The notes under the pieces were generated by a model. That model worked only from the letters and a program-made list of their open reading frames with translations. It searched no databases and had not been told where the DNA came from. 50,806 nt of DNA from assembly GCF_031179285.1 (NCBI RefSeq), contig NZ_JAPSHY010000021.1:1-50806 (forward strand), in the 5' to 3' direction. The translations under genes were made by a program, and so were the position numbers. Below, piece by piece: positions 17,198 to 24,816 of the stretch. Each line of letters opens with the position of its first letter. The first letter of the stretch is position 1. Source of the DNA: Microbacterium sp. (GTDB lineage: Bacteria > Actinomycetota > Actinomycetes > Actinomycetales > Microbacteriaceae).

Positions 17198-18169
17198 GTG
17201 GCAGCGACACTGACGGACGTGGCACGGCGGGCTGGCGTGTCCATCGCGACCGCGTCACGAGCGTTCGGCGAACCAGATCGGCTTGCGGGCGGAACGCTCG
17301 AGCGCGTGCTGCAGGCGGCCGTCGACCTCGGCTATTCGAATCCGCAGACCAGCGTCGCGACCCGCACGCTCGGCGTGATCGTCCCCGACATCGCCAACCC
17401 GGTCTACGCGAAGCTGCTCAAGGCCATCCAGGGTCAGGCATGGCACGGCCGCCACCGCATCGTGCTGTTCGACGCCGATGAGGATCTTCGGCGCGAGCGC
17501 GAGCAGATGGAACAGGCACGCAAGCTCGACGGCATCCTGCTGTGCTCACCGCGGCTGCCTGACGCCGACGTGCTCGCGCTCGTCGGGGGCACCGCGCACG
17601 TCGTCGTGAACCGTCAGATCGATGGGGCGCCCTGCGTGGTGATGGACACCGAACACGGGCCGACTCAGGCCGTCGAGCACCTCGTCGCCCTGGGGCACCG
17701 GCACATCGCCTATGCGTCAGGGCCGCGGGGCTCGTGGGCGGACGCCCGCCGGTTCGACACGATCTCGCGGGGGTGCGAACGCCACGGCATCCAGCTCACG
17801 CGTCTCAGCCACCAGGCCGCGTCCATTCAGGGCGGGCGCGCCGCCGCGGCGCTCGCCGCAGCCAGCGATGCCACGGCCGTCGTCGCCTACAACGACCTGG
17901 TCGCGCTGGGACTCGAGGCCGGGATGTCGGAACTCGGTCGTCAATGCCCCGCCGACATCAGCATCGTGGGAATCGACGACATCGACCTCGCCGGCGCCGT
18001 CACCCCGGGTCTGACGACGGTCCGGATGCCGATCGAACGATGCGGCACGCTCGCCGTCGACCTCCTTCTCCAGGCCATCTCCGGGATCGCGATCGGCCCG
18101 CTCGCCACGCTCGACTCGCAGCTGATCGTGCGTGCCTCCACCGCCGCACCGGCCGTCTCGGCGAGTTAG
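17198..18169 (+). CDS. LacI-family transcriptional regulator of the hexuronate cluster
   Basis: LacI/GalR repressor of 323 residues. The HTH is at the very N-terminus (TLTDVARRAGVSIATASRAF), then the hinge and a periplasmic-binding-like effector domain (TLGVIVPDIANPVYAKLLKAI... to ...SIVGIDDIDLAGAVTPGLTTV). GTG at 17198 is preferred because GGCGGAAGG sits about 6 nt ahead and the HTH starts immediately after. An upstream in-frame ATG (17114) would lie inside the promoter and add 28 residues unlike the family. It is divergent from the reductase-dehydrogenase-permease-ManD operon, the usual position of a local repressor. Confidence 0.88.
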   Translation: MAATLTDVARRAGVSIATASRAFGEPDRLAGGTLERVLQAAVDLGYSNPQTSVATRTLGVIVPDIANPVYAKLLKAIQGQAWHGRHRIVLFDADEDLRREREQMEQARKLDGILLCSPRLPDADVLALVGGTAHVVVNRQIDGAPCVVMDTEHGPTQAVEHLVALGHRHIAYASGPRGSWADARRFDTISRGCERHGIQLTRLSHQAASIQGGRAAAALAAASDATAVVAYNDLVALGLEAGMSELGRQCPADISIVGIDDIDLAGAVTPGLTTVRMPIERCGTLAVDLLLQAISGIAIGPLATLDSQLIVRASTAAPAVSAS

Positions 18170-18252
18170 CCGCACCACCCGCTTCTGTCAACGGTCCTGC
18201 CTTCGAGCGGCATCCGGCCCAGTCTGGGTGTTCCCGATGAGAGGAGCACGCG

Positions 18253-18498
18253 ATGTCGAACCCCGAGGCTTTCGCCAGTGGCGAGGATCCGGCGCTGCCG
18301 GAAGAGGAAGACCTGGTCGAATCCGGTGAGGACCCGACCGACGGAACCTTCCCGACCGACGTCGAGCAGCCGGAATCGCAGGGCAACGACCCCCTCGACG
18401 CCGAGATCGGAGAGGACGGAGAGGGCGACCTCGCCCCCGAGGACGACGGCGGCCACAGCGGCGACGCCCCGCGAGACCTCCGGGACGGCACCGAGTGA
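18253..18498 (+). CDS. Small acidic hypothetical protein
   Basis: Protein of 81 residues, very rich in Asp, Glu, Gly and Pro, with only two Arg, no Lys, and no hydrophobic core. It is probably intrinsically disordered. ATG at 18253 has a clear GAGAGGAGCACGCG ribosome site. Similar short acidic proteins are common in actinobacteria, but I know no function. It lies 34 nt upstream of the cyclodeaminase-fold gene and is probably co-transcribed with it. Confidence 0.65.
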   Translation: MSNPEAFASGEDPALPEEEDLVESGEDPTDGTFPTDVEQPESQGNDPLDAEIGEDGEGDLAPEDDGGHSGDAPRDLRDGTE

Positions 18499-18532
18499 CC
18501 CGGGCGGTCTCGCGCCGGGACGGCACGGCCGA

Positions 18533-19150
18533 ATGACCGAGGCTCCGTCCGTTCCGACGTCGACTCCGCTGGACGGATGGCTCGCCCGCCTCGCGCAGCC
18601 CGGTGGTGACCCGGGCGGCGGGGCCGCGTCTGGCGTGATCCTCGGCCTTTCCGCCGCACTGCTGCGTATGGTCGCCGAGTACACCGACGACCCGCGAGCA
18701 ACCCAGGCGGCTGGGAGGCTCGCGCGCTGCCGCCAGGAGGCACTGGATGCCGCCGAGGCCGACGGCGCCCACTCGGCCGCGTTCGGCGCCGCCCTCGCCC
18801 TGCCCGCCGACGATCCGCAGCGCGAAACGCGCGTGAGGGATGCCGCGATCGATGCCGCCCGGTCATCGGCGGCCCTCGGTGCGGTCGGGCTCGGGCTGCT
18901 GGAGGAGCTGAGATCGATCGAGGGCTTCGCGAACCCGCACCTGGGTGCCGATCTGGCCATCGCCGCGGAGACCCTCAGCACGGGGATCGCCGGCGCGTCG
19001 ATCAACCTACGGGCGAACCTGCAGATCGCGCGAAAGCACGATGCTGATCCCTCGGTGATCAGCGACCTCGAGGACGACGCCGGACGCCTCGCCGACGCAC
19101 GGTCCGAAGCGGCCGCCATCGCCTCCGACGTGTCGGCCCGCTTCGACTGA
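18533..19150 (+). CDS. Cyclodeaminase/cyclohydrolase-family protein (FTCD_C fold)
   Basis: All-helical protein of 205 residues resembling the C-terminal domain of formiminotransferase-cyclodeaminase and stand-alone FchA. The start WLARLAQPGGDPGGGAASGV matches the glycine-rich folate-binding loop. The following helices are Ala/Arg-rich, and GASINLRANL echoes the NVRIN-like segment of the family. Known members deaminate formimino-tetrahydrofolate or hydrolyse methenyl-tetrahydrofolate. No histidine-degradation genes are nearby, so the substrate is uncertain. ATG at 18533 is the likely start; the same frame stays open upstream over the acidic gene but without a plausible start. Confidence 0.75.
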   Translation: MTEAPSVPTSTPLDGWLARLAQPGGDPGGGAASGVILGLSAALLRMVAEYTDDPRATQAAGRLARCRQEALDAAEADGAHSAAFGAALALPADDPQRETRVRDAAIDAARSSAALGAVGLGLLEELRSIEGFANPHLGADLAIAAETLSTGIAGASINLRANLQIARKHDADPSVISDLEDDAGRLADARSEAAAIASDVSARFD

Positions 19151-19194
19151 CGATCACCGGGGTGGGCGCCGGCGCGACGCCCACCCGACGACCG

Positions 19195-19350
19195 TTATGC
19201 CGCCTCGGGGTGCAGCACCACCTTGATGCAGGCATCCTCCTTCTGCTGGAAGGTGCTGTAGAGCCCCGGCGCATCGTCGAGCGGCGCATGGTGCGTGGTG
19301 AGATCCATGACGCCCAGCGAGTCATCGATCGTCTTGTCGTGCGGCCACTC
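19195..19350 (-). pseudogene. C-terminal relic of a zinc-dependent alcohol dehydrogenase
   Basis: On the minus strand, the frame ending with TAA at 19195-19197 encodes about 51 residues. They contain DDAPGLYSTFQQKEDACIKV and end VVLHPEAA. This is the usual C-terminus of glutathione-dependent formaldehyde or zinc alcohol dehydrogenases (typically ...PLDEAPxxYxxFxxKEDGCIKVVLKP). The frame is closed upstream by a stop at 19351-19353, has no start codon, and the region from 19354 to the SdhL stop shows no more of the enzyme. The remaining roughly 320 residues are missing, so this is a deletion remnant. Confidence 0.75.
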
Positions 19351-19426
19351 TCACCGGCGTGCCGAGCATCCCGCAGCGGGTCGACACATCGTGATCACTC
19401 GCCAGGGGTGCGCCCGACCGTGCGGG

Positions 19427-20245
19427 TCACACCTGGGGAGCGCGCATGAACTCCTCCGCGGCGCGCACCTGCTCCTCGTCGGGGCGGATGCCGGTGTACA
19501 GCACGAACTGCTCGAGCGCCTGCAGGGTGGCGACCTCGGCGCCGCTGATCACCGTCTTGCCCGCGGCCCGCCCGGCGGCGACGAGCGGCGTCTCGGCCGG
19601 GAGCGCCACCACATCGAAGACGACGGATGCCGCCGCGATCGCCTCCTCGGAGAACGACAGCGCGTGCTCCTCGGGACCGCCTGCCATCCCGATGGGCGTC
19701 ACGTTCACGAGGATCTCGGCGGTCGCATCGCCCGGCTCCGGCATCCAACGGAAGCCGTAGAGTCCCGCCAGCGCGCGCCCCGCGGTTTCGTTCCTGGCAA
19801 GGAGCGTGACGTCGGAGAATCCGGCGTCACGGAATGCTGCGGCCGTGGCCTTCGCCATTCCGCCGGAACCGCGAAGCAGCACCGGCGACGCGGTATCCAG
19901 GCCGTTGCGCTCGATCAGTCGCGCGATGGCGGAGTAGTCGGTGTTGTAGGCCGTGAGCACGCCGTCGTCATTGACGATCGTGTTCACCGAGTCGATCGCC
20001 GTCGCCGATGGGTCCATGCGGTCGACGAGCGCGATCACGTCTTCCTTGTAGGGCATCGAGATGGCGCACCCGCGGATGCCGAGCCCTCGGACCCCGGCGA
20101 TCGCCAGGGAGAGATCGGTGGGAGCGAACGCCTTGTAGATCCAGTTCAGCTCGAGCGCCTCGTAGAGGAAGTTGTGGAACCGGGTCCCGTTGTTGCTCGG
20201 CCGCGCCGACAGCGAGATGCACAGCGTCATGTCCTTGTTCAGCAT
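19427..20245 (-). CDS. Shikimate dehydrogenase-like protein, SdhL (HI0607 type)
   Basis: Protein of 272 residues of the AroE fold, closely resembling Haemophilus HI0607 (SdhL), as I recall that sequence. Instead of the AroE substrate motif with SxS it has SLSARPSNNGTRFHN. It also has CAISMPYKEDV with the catalytic Lys, AYNTDY with the catalytic Asp, the NADP loop GSGGMAKA and NVTPIGM. ATG at 20245 (MLNKDMTL) matches the HI0607 N-terminus and is chosen over a GTG 6 nt upstream. HI0607 oxidises shikimate only slowly, so a role outside the core aromatic pathway is likely. Single gene. Confidence 0.85.
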   Translation of the reverse strand: MLNKDMTLCISLSARPSNNGTRFHNFLYEALELNWIYKAFAPTDLSLAIAGVRGLGIRGCAISMPYKEDVIALVDRMDPSATAIDSVNTIVNDDGVLTAYNTDYSAIARLIERNGLDTASPVLLRGSGGMAKATAAAFRDAGFSDVTLLARNETAGRALAGLYGFRWMPEPGDATAEILVNVTPIGMAGGPEEHALSFSEEAIAAASVVFDVVALPAETPLVAAGRAAGKTVISGAEVATLQALEQFVLYTGIRPDEEQVRAAEEFMRAPQV

Positions 20246-20318
20246 GGTCACCCGACCAGGCTAGCGATCGCGCCGGCACGCGAACGTGGCGATCCGCGGA
20301 TTCGGGGGAGCAGGGCGC

Positions 20319-20332
20319 CGGATGATCATCCG
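20319..20332. promoter_or_regulatory. 14-bp perfect palindrome upstream of sdhL-like gene
   Basis: CGGATGATCATCCG is its own reverse complement. It lies 74 nt upstream of the SdhL start in a gene-free stretch, a reasonable operator position. No regulator can be assigned. Confidence 0.4.
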
Positions 20333-20541
20333 TGCTGTGCGCTCTGTCTCTCCCGAAACCTGCGATCCTCGCGGATCAGTTCCCCACCTTCAACGGTCCC
20401 GTCGTCCGGAATCAAACCGTGGACGAGACCGCCTGTCTCCCCTATGGTGAAGGTGCATGCACAAGGGGATTGATCGTCTCCGTCTCACCCCAGACGACGG
20501 TCGGCCTTCCCCAGAGGCCAGGCGATCCGTGCATGCGATTG

Positions 20542-20587
20542 GGCCCTCTCGAGTAGTTCAGTCCCCAATGGGCTATTCGAGGGGGCC
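20542..20587. other. 15-bp hairpin with nested CCC/GGG loop, gene-free region
   Basis: Arms 20542-20556 and 20573-20587 pair at 13 of 15 positions, and the two exceptions become G-U pairs in RNA. The 16-nt loop holds CCCC-AAT-GGG, related to the operator-like palindrome at 20621. A T-run (six T) follows at about 20608-20613, so a terminator is possible. The wider gene-free stretch 20252-20908 shows no convincing coding frame. Confidence 0.5.
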
Positions 20588-20620
20588 GCTGTCGTTCATC
20601 TTCTCACTTTTTTCGCGAAA

Positions 20621-20664
20621 TGTCCCCCAAATGGGGGACACGGTTTCCGAAATATGGTTAGGCT
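20621..20664 (+). promoter_or_regulatory. cspA promoter overlapped by perfect palindrome
   Basis: TGTCCCCC-AAAT-GGGGGACA (20621-20640) is a perfect 8-bp-arm palindrome. Its right end supplies a -35-like GGGACA (20635-20640), followed by an 18-nt spacer and the actinobacterial-style -10 TAGGCT (20659-20664). Transcription would begin near 20672, leaving a leader of about 240 nt before cspA. The palindrome position would suit a repressor. Confidence 0.5.
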
Positions 20665-20826
20665 GTACCGGACGCACCCTCCGGTCGTCTTCGGCCCTCA
20701 TCGCTCCCCCCGCGGTGAGGGCCACACAATTTTCCGGGCGACGTTCGGCCGCCGCGCATACCACGCGGTGTCGCAGGACGCGAAAACGCTCATGCAACAT
20801 TTGGATCACCTTCTGACGAGAGCTAT

Positions 20827-20869
20827 TGCCCTCAGGCACCGCTCCACTAGCGTTAGCGGTGTCGGGGCA
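20827..20869 (+). other. Structured hairpin in the cspA leader
   Basis: Two stacked stems: TGCCC/GGGCA (20827-20831 with 20865-20869) and CACCGCT/AGCGGTG (20837-20843 with 20855-20861), closing an 11-nt loop. It ends 39 nt before the cspA start codon. Long structured leaders control cspA translation by temperature in E. coli; the same role here is inference. Confidence 0.5.
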
Positions 20870-20908
20870 TACCTGCGTCGGCTTCTTCACCAGCAGAACA
20901 GGCAGTAC

Positions 20909-21115
20909 ATGAGCACCCAGGGCACGGTCAAGTGGTTCAACTCGGAGAAGGGCTTCGGCTTCATCTCCCCCGACGACGGCGGCGCTGACGTTTTCGCGCA
21001 CTACTCCGCCATCGAATCATCCGGCTACCGGTCTCTCGATGAGAACCAGCGAGTCGAGTTCGATGTCGCGCAGGGCCCCAAGGGCCTGCAGGCTGAGAAC
21101 ATCCGTCCTCTCTGA
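20909..21115 (+). CDS. cspA: Cold-shock protein, CspA family
   Basis: Single cold-shock domain of 68 residues that binds single-stranded RNA and DNA. It carries [15 protein letters not shown] (RNP1 KGFGFI) and DVFAHYSAI (RNP2), and ends AENIRPL. The frame remains open for about 85 codons upstream, but the family starts with M-x-GTVKWFN. The ribosome site before ATG 20909 is poor (AACAGGCAG), which fits translation governed by leader structure. A strong terminator follows, so it is monocistronic. Confidence 0.95.
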   Translation: MSTQGTVKWFNSEKGFGFISPDDGGADVFAHYSAIESSGYRSLDENQRVEFDVAQGPKGLQAENIRPL

Positions 21116-21129
21116 GGACGAACAACACA

Positions 21130-21180
21130 AGAACTCCCTGACCGGAGGCGCGCTCGCCGCGACCTCCGGCGGGGAGTTCT
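21130..21180. terminator. Strong terminator hairpin after cspA
   Basis: AGAACTCCC (21130-21138) pairs with GGGAGTTCT (21172-21180), and inside it CCGGAGG pairs with CCTCCGG, giving a long two-part stem. It begins 14 nt after the cspA stop, in the convergent gap with the HAD gene, and is probably bidirectional. Confidence 0.85.
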
Positions 21181-21241
21181 GTGCTTCCAGCGGCTGACCT
21201 CGCGCGCTGACGTCGGTGCGTTCGTGCTGTGAGCGACCGTC

Positions 21242-21907
21242 TCAGGTCAGCAGCAGTGCGCGCAGCTCATCGACGGTCGCCACGCGGAAGGCCGCGTCAT
21301 CGCCCTCGTGCGGCTCGCTGAATCCCCACTCCACGAAGATGACGGGCACATCGTTGGCAGCGCCGCCTGAGACGTCGTGGTGACGGTCGCCGATCAGCAC
21401 GGGGCTGGAGACGTCGGCGCCGCGTTCGGCCAGGCGCCGCAGCGCCTCGACGACGATGTCGGCCTTCGAGGCCAGCGTCACTTCATCGGGGGTCGAGCCG
21501 ACGGTCGCGAGGAACGCCGGCCGCAGCCCGAAGTGGTCGACGAGCGCGTCGACCTGCAACTCCGGTTTCGAGCTCGCGGTCGCCTGCGGAACCCCTGCCG
21601 CGTGCAGTTCGTGGATGAGTTCGGCAACTCCCGGGTAGGTGGCGGCATCCGTCGTGTACCCATCCGCCTTGCCGAGCGTGCGGTAGAAGGCGACGGCCTC
21701 GGACGACTGCTCCGGCGTCATCCCCGCCTGATCCTGGAACGACTGGAACATCGGTGGACCGATCCAGTGCACGAGTTCCTCCCGCGTCGGCGCCGGCCGG
21801 CCGAAATGCGTCAGCGCCACATCGAGGCGACGGAGGATGCCGACGGACGCGTCGACGATGGTGCCGTCGACGTCCCACAGCACACAGGAGAAGGGGGATC
21901 GAGGCAT
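21242..21907 (-). CDS. HAD-family hydrolase (phosphoglycolate phosphatase-like)
   Basis: Haloacid dehalogenase-superfamily phosphatase of 221 residues. Motif I DVDGT with nucleophile Asp (about residues 12-16), motif II Ser/Thr in ATASSKP (about 110), motif III Lys in LASKADIV (about 147), motif IV GDRHHD (about 173-178). The helical C1 cap between motifs I and II places it with Gph/PpaX-like enzymes. Exact substrate unknown. Single gene, 31 nt downstream of nucS on the same strand and perhaps co-transcribed with it. Confidence 0.9.
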   Translation of the reverse strand: MPRSPFSCVLWDVDGTIVDASVGILRRLDVALTHFGRPAPTREELVHWIGPPMFQSFQDQAGMTPEQSSEAVAFYRTLGKADGYTTDAATYPGVAELIHELHAAGVPQATASSKPELQVDALVDHFGLRPAFLATVGSTPDEVTLASKADIVVEALRRLAERGADVSSPVLIGDRHHDVSGGAANDVPVIFVEWGFSEPHEGDDAAFRVATVDELRALLLT

Positions 21908-21938
21908 ATGTCCAGCCTACGGCCGCGACGGCAGGGCC

Positions 21939-22634
21939 TCAGAACAGCCGGGGTACCCCCGACTCGATGCCCTTCATGTCGTCGTAGTCGAGGACGAGGC
22001 AGTGGATGCCGCGGTCTTCGGCCAGCACGCGCGCCTGCGGCTTGATCTCCTGTGCGGCGAACACGCCACGAACAGGGGAGAGGTGCGGGTCGCGCCCCAG
22101 GAGTTCCAGGTATCGCGTGAGCTGCTCGACGCCGTCGATGTCGCCCCGGCGCTTCACCTCGACCGCGATGGCGGCACCCGCGGCATCCCTGACCAGCAGA
22201 TCCACCGGGCCGATCGCCGTCGGGAACTCACGGCGCACGAGGGTCGCCCCCTCACTGATCAGATCGACCTGCTCGGCGAGAAGGCGCTGCAGGTCGGCTT
22301 CGACGCCGTCCTTCTGAAGGCCGGGGTCGACGCCCAGTTCGTGAGTGGAGTCGTGGACGACCTCGTAGATCTGCACGCGTAGCGCGTCACCGGTCTTCTG
22401 ATGGGTCACGCGCCACACCTCGGTGACGCCGGCGCTGGCTTCTTCCTCACCCGGAACCTCGCTCTGGAATCGGCAGGGCGGGCTCATCCAGTTCAGCGGC
22501 TTGTAGCTGCCGCCGTCGGAGTGCACGAGCAGACTCCCGTCGCCCTTATGCACGAGCAGGCGCGTGGCGAGCGGCAGATGGGCGTTGAGCCGACCGGAGT
22601 AGTCGACCGAGCAGCGGGCGATGACGAGACGCAC
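21939..22634 (-). CDS. nucS: Endonuclease NucS (EndoMS), non-canonical mismatch repair
   Basis: Protein of 231 residues that cleaves both strands at G-T, G-G and T-T mismatches and replaces MutS/MutL in most actinobacteria. The N-terminal DNA-binding domain contains [26 protein letters not shown]. The C-terminal RecB-like nuclease has D145 (GPVDLL) and E159-V-K161. The extreme C-terminus VPRLF looks like the beta-clamp-binding tail known in NucS. Start GTG at 22634. The gene lies 18 nt after the GAP-family gene on the same strand. Confidence 0.95.
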   Translation of the reverse strand: MRLVIARCSVDYSGRLNAHLPLATRLLVHKGDGSLLVHSDGGSYKPLNWMSPPCRFQSEVPGEEEASAGVTEVWRVTHQKTGDALRVQIYEVVHDSTHELGVDPGLQKDGVEADLQRLLAEQVDLISEGATLVRREFPTAIGPVDLLVRDAAGAAIAVEVKRRGDIDGVEQLTRYLELLGRDPHLSPVRGVFAAQEIKPQARVLAEDRGIHCLVLDYDDMKGIESGVPRLF

Positions 22635-22652
22635 CCGTCGAGCCTAACCGTC

Positions 22653-23507
22653 TCAGGTGCCTGCGAGGTTCGACAGCGCCTCGAACAGGCCGAGCTCGTT
22701 CGCGGCAGTGCGTGCGATGAGGAATCCGATGATCCCGATGATCCACGCGGTGTTCTCGGCGCCGGTGCGCTCCATCCATGCGGCGAATCGCTCCAGCGGA
22801 CGAGCGACGAGGGGGGCGGCGACGATGCGCAGCGCGAGCAGCACCAATGCGGGGAGGATCATCAGCAGGCAGTACCCGACCAGCGCGAGGATGCGCAGGC
22901 CGACGTCGATGCCGGCATCCGCCAGCATCGTCATCGCGACGATGTAGGGCAGCATCGTGGCGACCTCGACGGCGCCGGCGGCGATCGCGACGCCCATCAC
23001 CACGCCCCGCGACGTCTTCGGATCCAGCAGGCGTTCACGCCAGCGCACGATCCGCCCGGGACGCGCCGGCACTTGCTGGTCGACGCCGGTACCGTGCCCC
23101 GCCGGCGTCACCGCGTTCAGCGACGACGTCGACGCCCCGGCGGTCTCAGCCAGACCGTGAGCATTGCGCCCGGCATCCACCGGCGCCTTGGGTTTGGAGG
23201 ATGGGATCGAGAACGCCGCGATGATCAGGCCCACCCCGACGAGGAGGCGCACGGTGACGCCTGCGGGGGAGCTGAGGAAGTCGCTCGCGACATCGACGAG
23301 GTTCACCAGACCCCAGAGGAAGAGCAGCCCCACGACGAGATAGAACCCGGCGATCGTCACGAGATACAGCACGATCCGCCCTCCGCGCACGCGCCCGGGA
23401 CTCAGCAGCAGGAAGACAGGGATGAGCAGCGTGCCGACGCTCAGGCCGTCGACGAGGGCGAGCACGACGAGGGCGAGGGCGAGCGGCGCACCGGCGAGGA
23501 TTTCCAT
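22653..23507 (-). CDS. GAP-family membrane protein (Sap, sulfolipid-1-addressing-like)
   Basis: Protein of 284 residues with about six helices in two groups of three. The halves are separated by a hydrophilic loop of roughly 60 residues (about 105-165) rich in Ala, Gly and Pro. The helix-1 segment with ALVDGLSVGTLLIPVFLLLSP and the second-half EVATMLPYIVAMTMLADAG are typical of the GAP/SfLAP family, distant relatives of LysE exporters. Mycobacterial members help export glycolipids. No cargo can be proposed here. Same strand as nucS with an 18-nt gap. Confidence 0.8.
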   Translation of the reverse strand: MEILAGAPLALALVVLALVDGLSVGTLLIPVFLLLSPGRVRGGRIVLYLVTIAGFYLVVGLLFLWGLVNLVDVASDFLSSPAGVTVRLLVGVGLIIAAFSIPSSKPKAPVDAGRNAHGLAETAGASTSSLNAVTPAGHGTGVDQQVPARPGRIVRWRERLLDPKTSRGVVMGVAIAAGAVEVATMLPYIVAMTMLADAGIDVGLRILALVGYCLLMILPALVLLALRIVAAPLVARPLERFAAWMERTGAENTAWIIGIIGFLIARTAANELGLFEALSNLAGT

Positions 23508-23616
23508 GGTTCCACTGTGTGCGGCATCGCGCTCTGGCGGATCGGGCGAAGGTCGCGATCAGCGCCTCATCCCTTCGTCGGATGCGGATACGCGCACCGC
23601 GTGATTGCATGAGGGA

Positions 23617-24816
23617 ATGGATGAGCACACGGCCGCGCGCCTGCGGGTCTGGTGCAGGCGGCACGCAGACGGGCTCACCGCCGCCGCCATCGCGGTGTTC
23701 TGCGTTCTTGCCGCGGCGCTGGGCTTCGACGGCGTCTGGGACGTGTTCTCGGTGATGTCCGAGCCGGTGTCGCCGTGGTGGACTCTGGTGACGGCTCTTC
23801 CGGCCACCGTGCTGGTTCTCGGCAAGCGGCGGGCGCCCATGCTCACGCTCGCTGCAGCGACCGCCCTCTTCGTCGTCGACCTCGTCACCGTCGGCGGCCT
23901 CGGTCCGCTCATCGTGCTGCTCGATGTCTTCTGGCTCGCCGTCGTGGTGGCCAGACCCCGCGTCAGGACCCGGTTGCTGCTCGCGATCGCCGTCGCCACG
24001 GCGCTGACCTTCGTCTTCGCGCTCTCCTTCGCCGATGCCACGGCAGCCATCGCCCTGCTGCTGGCGGTGCAGATGGGTGCGATGCTCGGGACCGATTACT
24101 GGTGGGCGGTGGCCGTCTCGCAGGCGAACGAGCTGACCGGGCTGCACCGGCAGCGGGCAGAGGATGCGATGCGTGCCGCCGACCGCGACCGCGACGAAGC
24201 CGTGCGGCGGGAGCGCGAGCAGATGGCGCGGGAGCTTCATGATGCGGTGGCCGGGCACGTGATGGCGATGGCCATCCGGGCGGAGGCCGCCCTCTCGACG
24301 CCGCCCGCCGAGGCGGCCGATCGCTCGGCACTGCGGGCCGTGCGCGACGCCGGGCTCGCCGCCCACGCCGAACTGCGATCGATGATCGCCGTGCTCCGTC
24401 ACGGCGGCGACGAGCTGGTGCCGATGCTCCGGCTCGACGACCTCGAGCAGATCGTCGCCGACGGCAGGAGGGCGGGTCTCGATGTGAAACTTCACCGCCA
24501 GGGCGACGGCGCGGTGTCGGCGGCTGCCGAGCAGGCGATCGTGCGGGTGGTACGCGAGGCGCTGGCGAACTGCGTGCGGCACGCCGCGGGTGCCGAGGTG
24601 CAGGTGTCGGTCGTCGCGAACGGCGGTGACGAGGTTCGCGTGAGTGTCGAGTCACGCGGCGGAGAGCCGGTGGCACGGGCGCACTACGCCGGCAACGGCT
24701 GGGGCCTCAGCATGCTCACCGAGCGGGTGAGTGCCCTCGGTGGCTCGTTCTTCGCCGGACCGATCGACGGCGGCTGGTCGGTGCGGGCGGAGCTTCCCGC
24801 CGAGGTGCACGCATGA
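23617..24816 (+). CDS. Sensor histidine kinase, NarL/DesK-type (HisKA_3)
   Basis: Membrane kinase of about 399 residues. The N-terminal half holds four to six hydrophobic segments (about 20-160) with almost no extracytoplasmic domain, so the signal is probably sensed within the membrane. A charged coiled segment leads into the HisKA_3 motif MARELHDAVAGHV with phospho-acceptor H208. The ATPase domain follows with REALANCVRHA (N box) and GNGWGLSMLTERVSALGG (G boxes). Start ATG at 23617 is a best guess; a TTG at 23605 is in frame and the ribosome site is unclear. Its stop overlaps the response regulator by 4 bp. Confidence 0.9.
   Translation: MDEHTAARLRVWCRRHADGLTAAAIAVFCVLAAALGFDGVWDVFSVMSEPVSPWWTLVTALPATVLVLGKRRAPMLTLAAATALFVVDLVTVGGLGPLIVLLDVFWLAVVVARPRVRTRLLLAIAVATALTFVFALSFADATAAIALLLAVQMGAMLGTDYWWAVAVSQANELTGLHRQRAEDAMRAADRDRDEAVRREREQMARELHDAVAGHVMAMAIRAEAALSTPPAEAADRSALRAVRDAGLAAHAELRSMIAVLRHGGDELVPMLRLDDLEQIVADGRRAGLDVKLHRQGDGAVSAAAEQAIVRVVREALANCVRHAAGAEVQVSVVANGGDEVRVSVESRGGEPVARAHYAGNGWGLSMLTERVSALGGSFFAGPIDGGWSVRAELPAEVHA

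Noticed and set aside
20457..20816. A 119-codon open frame upstream of cspA
   Set aside because: It runs through the hairpin, palindrome and promoter, has no recognisable domain, and shows composition unlike the neighbouring genes.
20654..20908. N-terminal extension of the cold-shock protein
   Set aside because: The upstream frame is open for 85 codons, but its residues are unlike any Csp. The family N-terminus begins at 20909, and a promoter and hairpins explain the region better.
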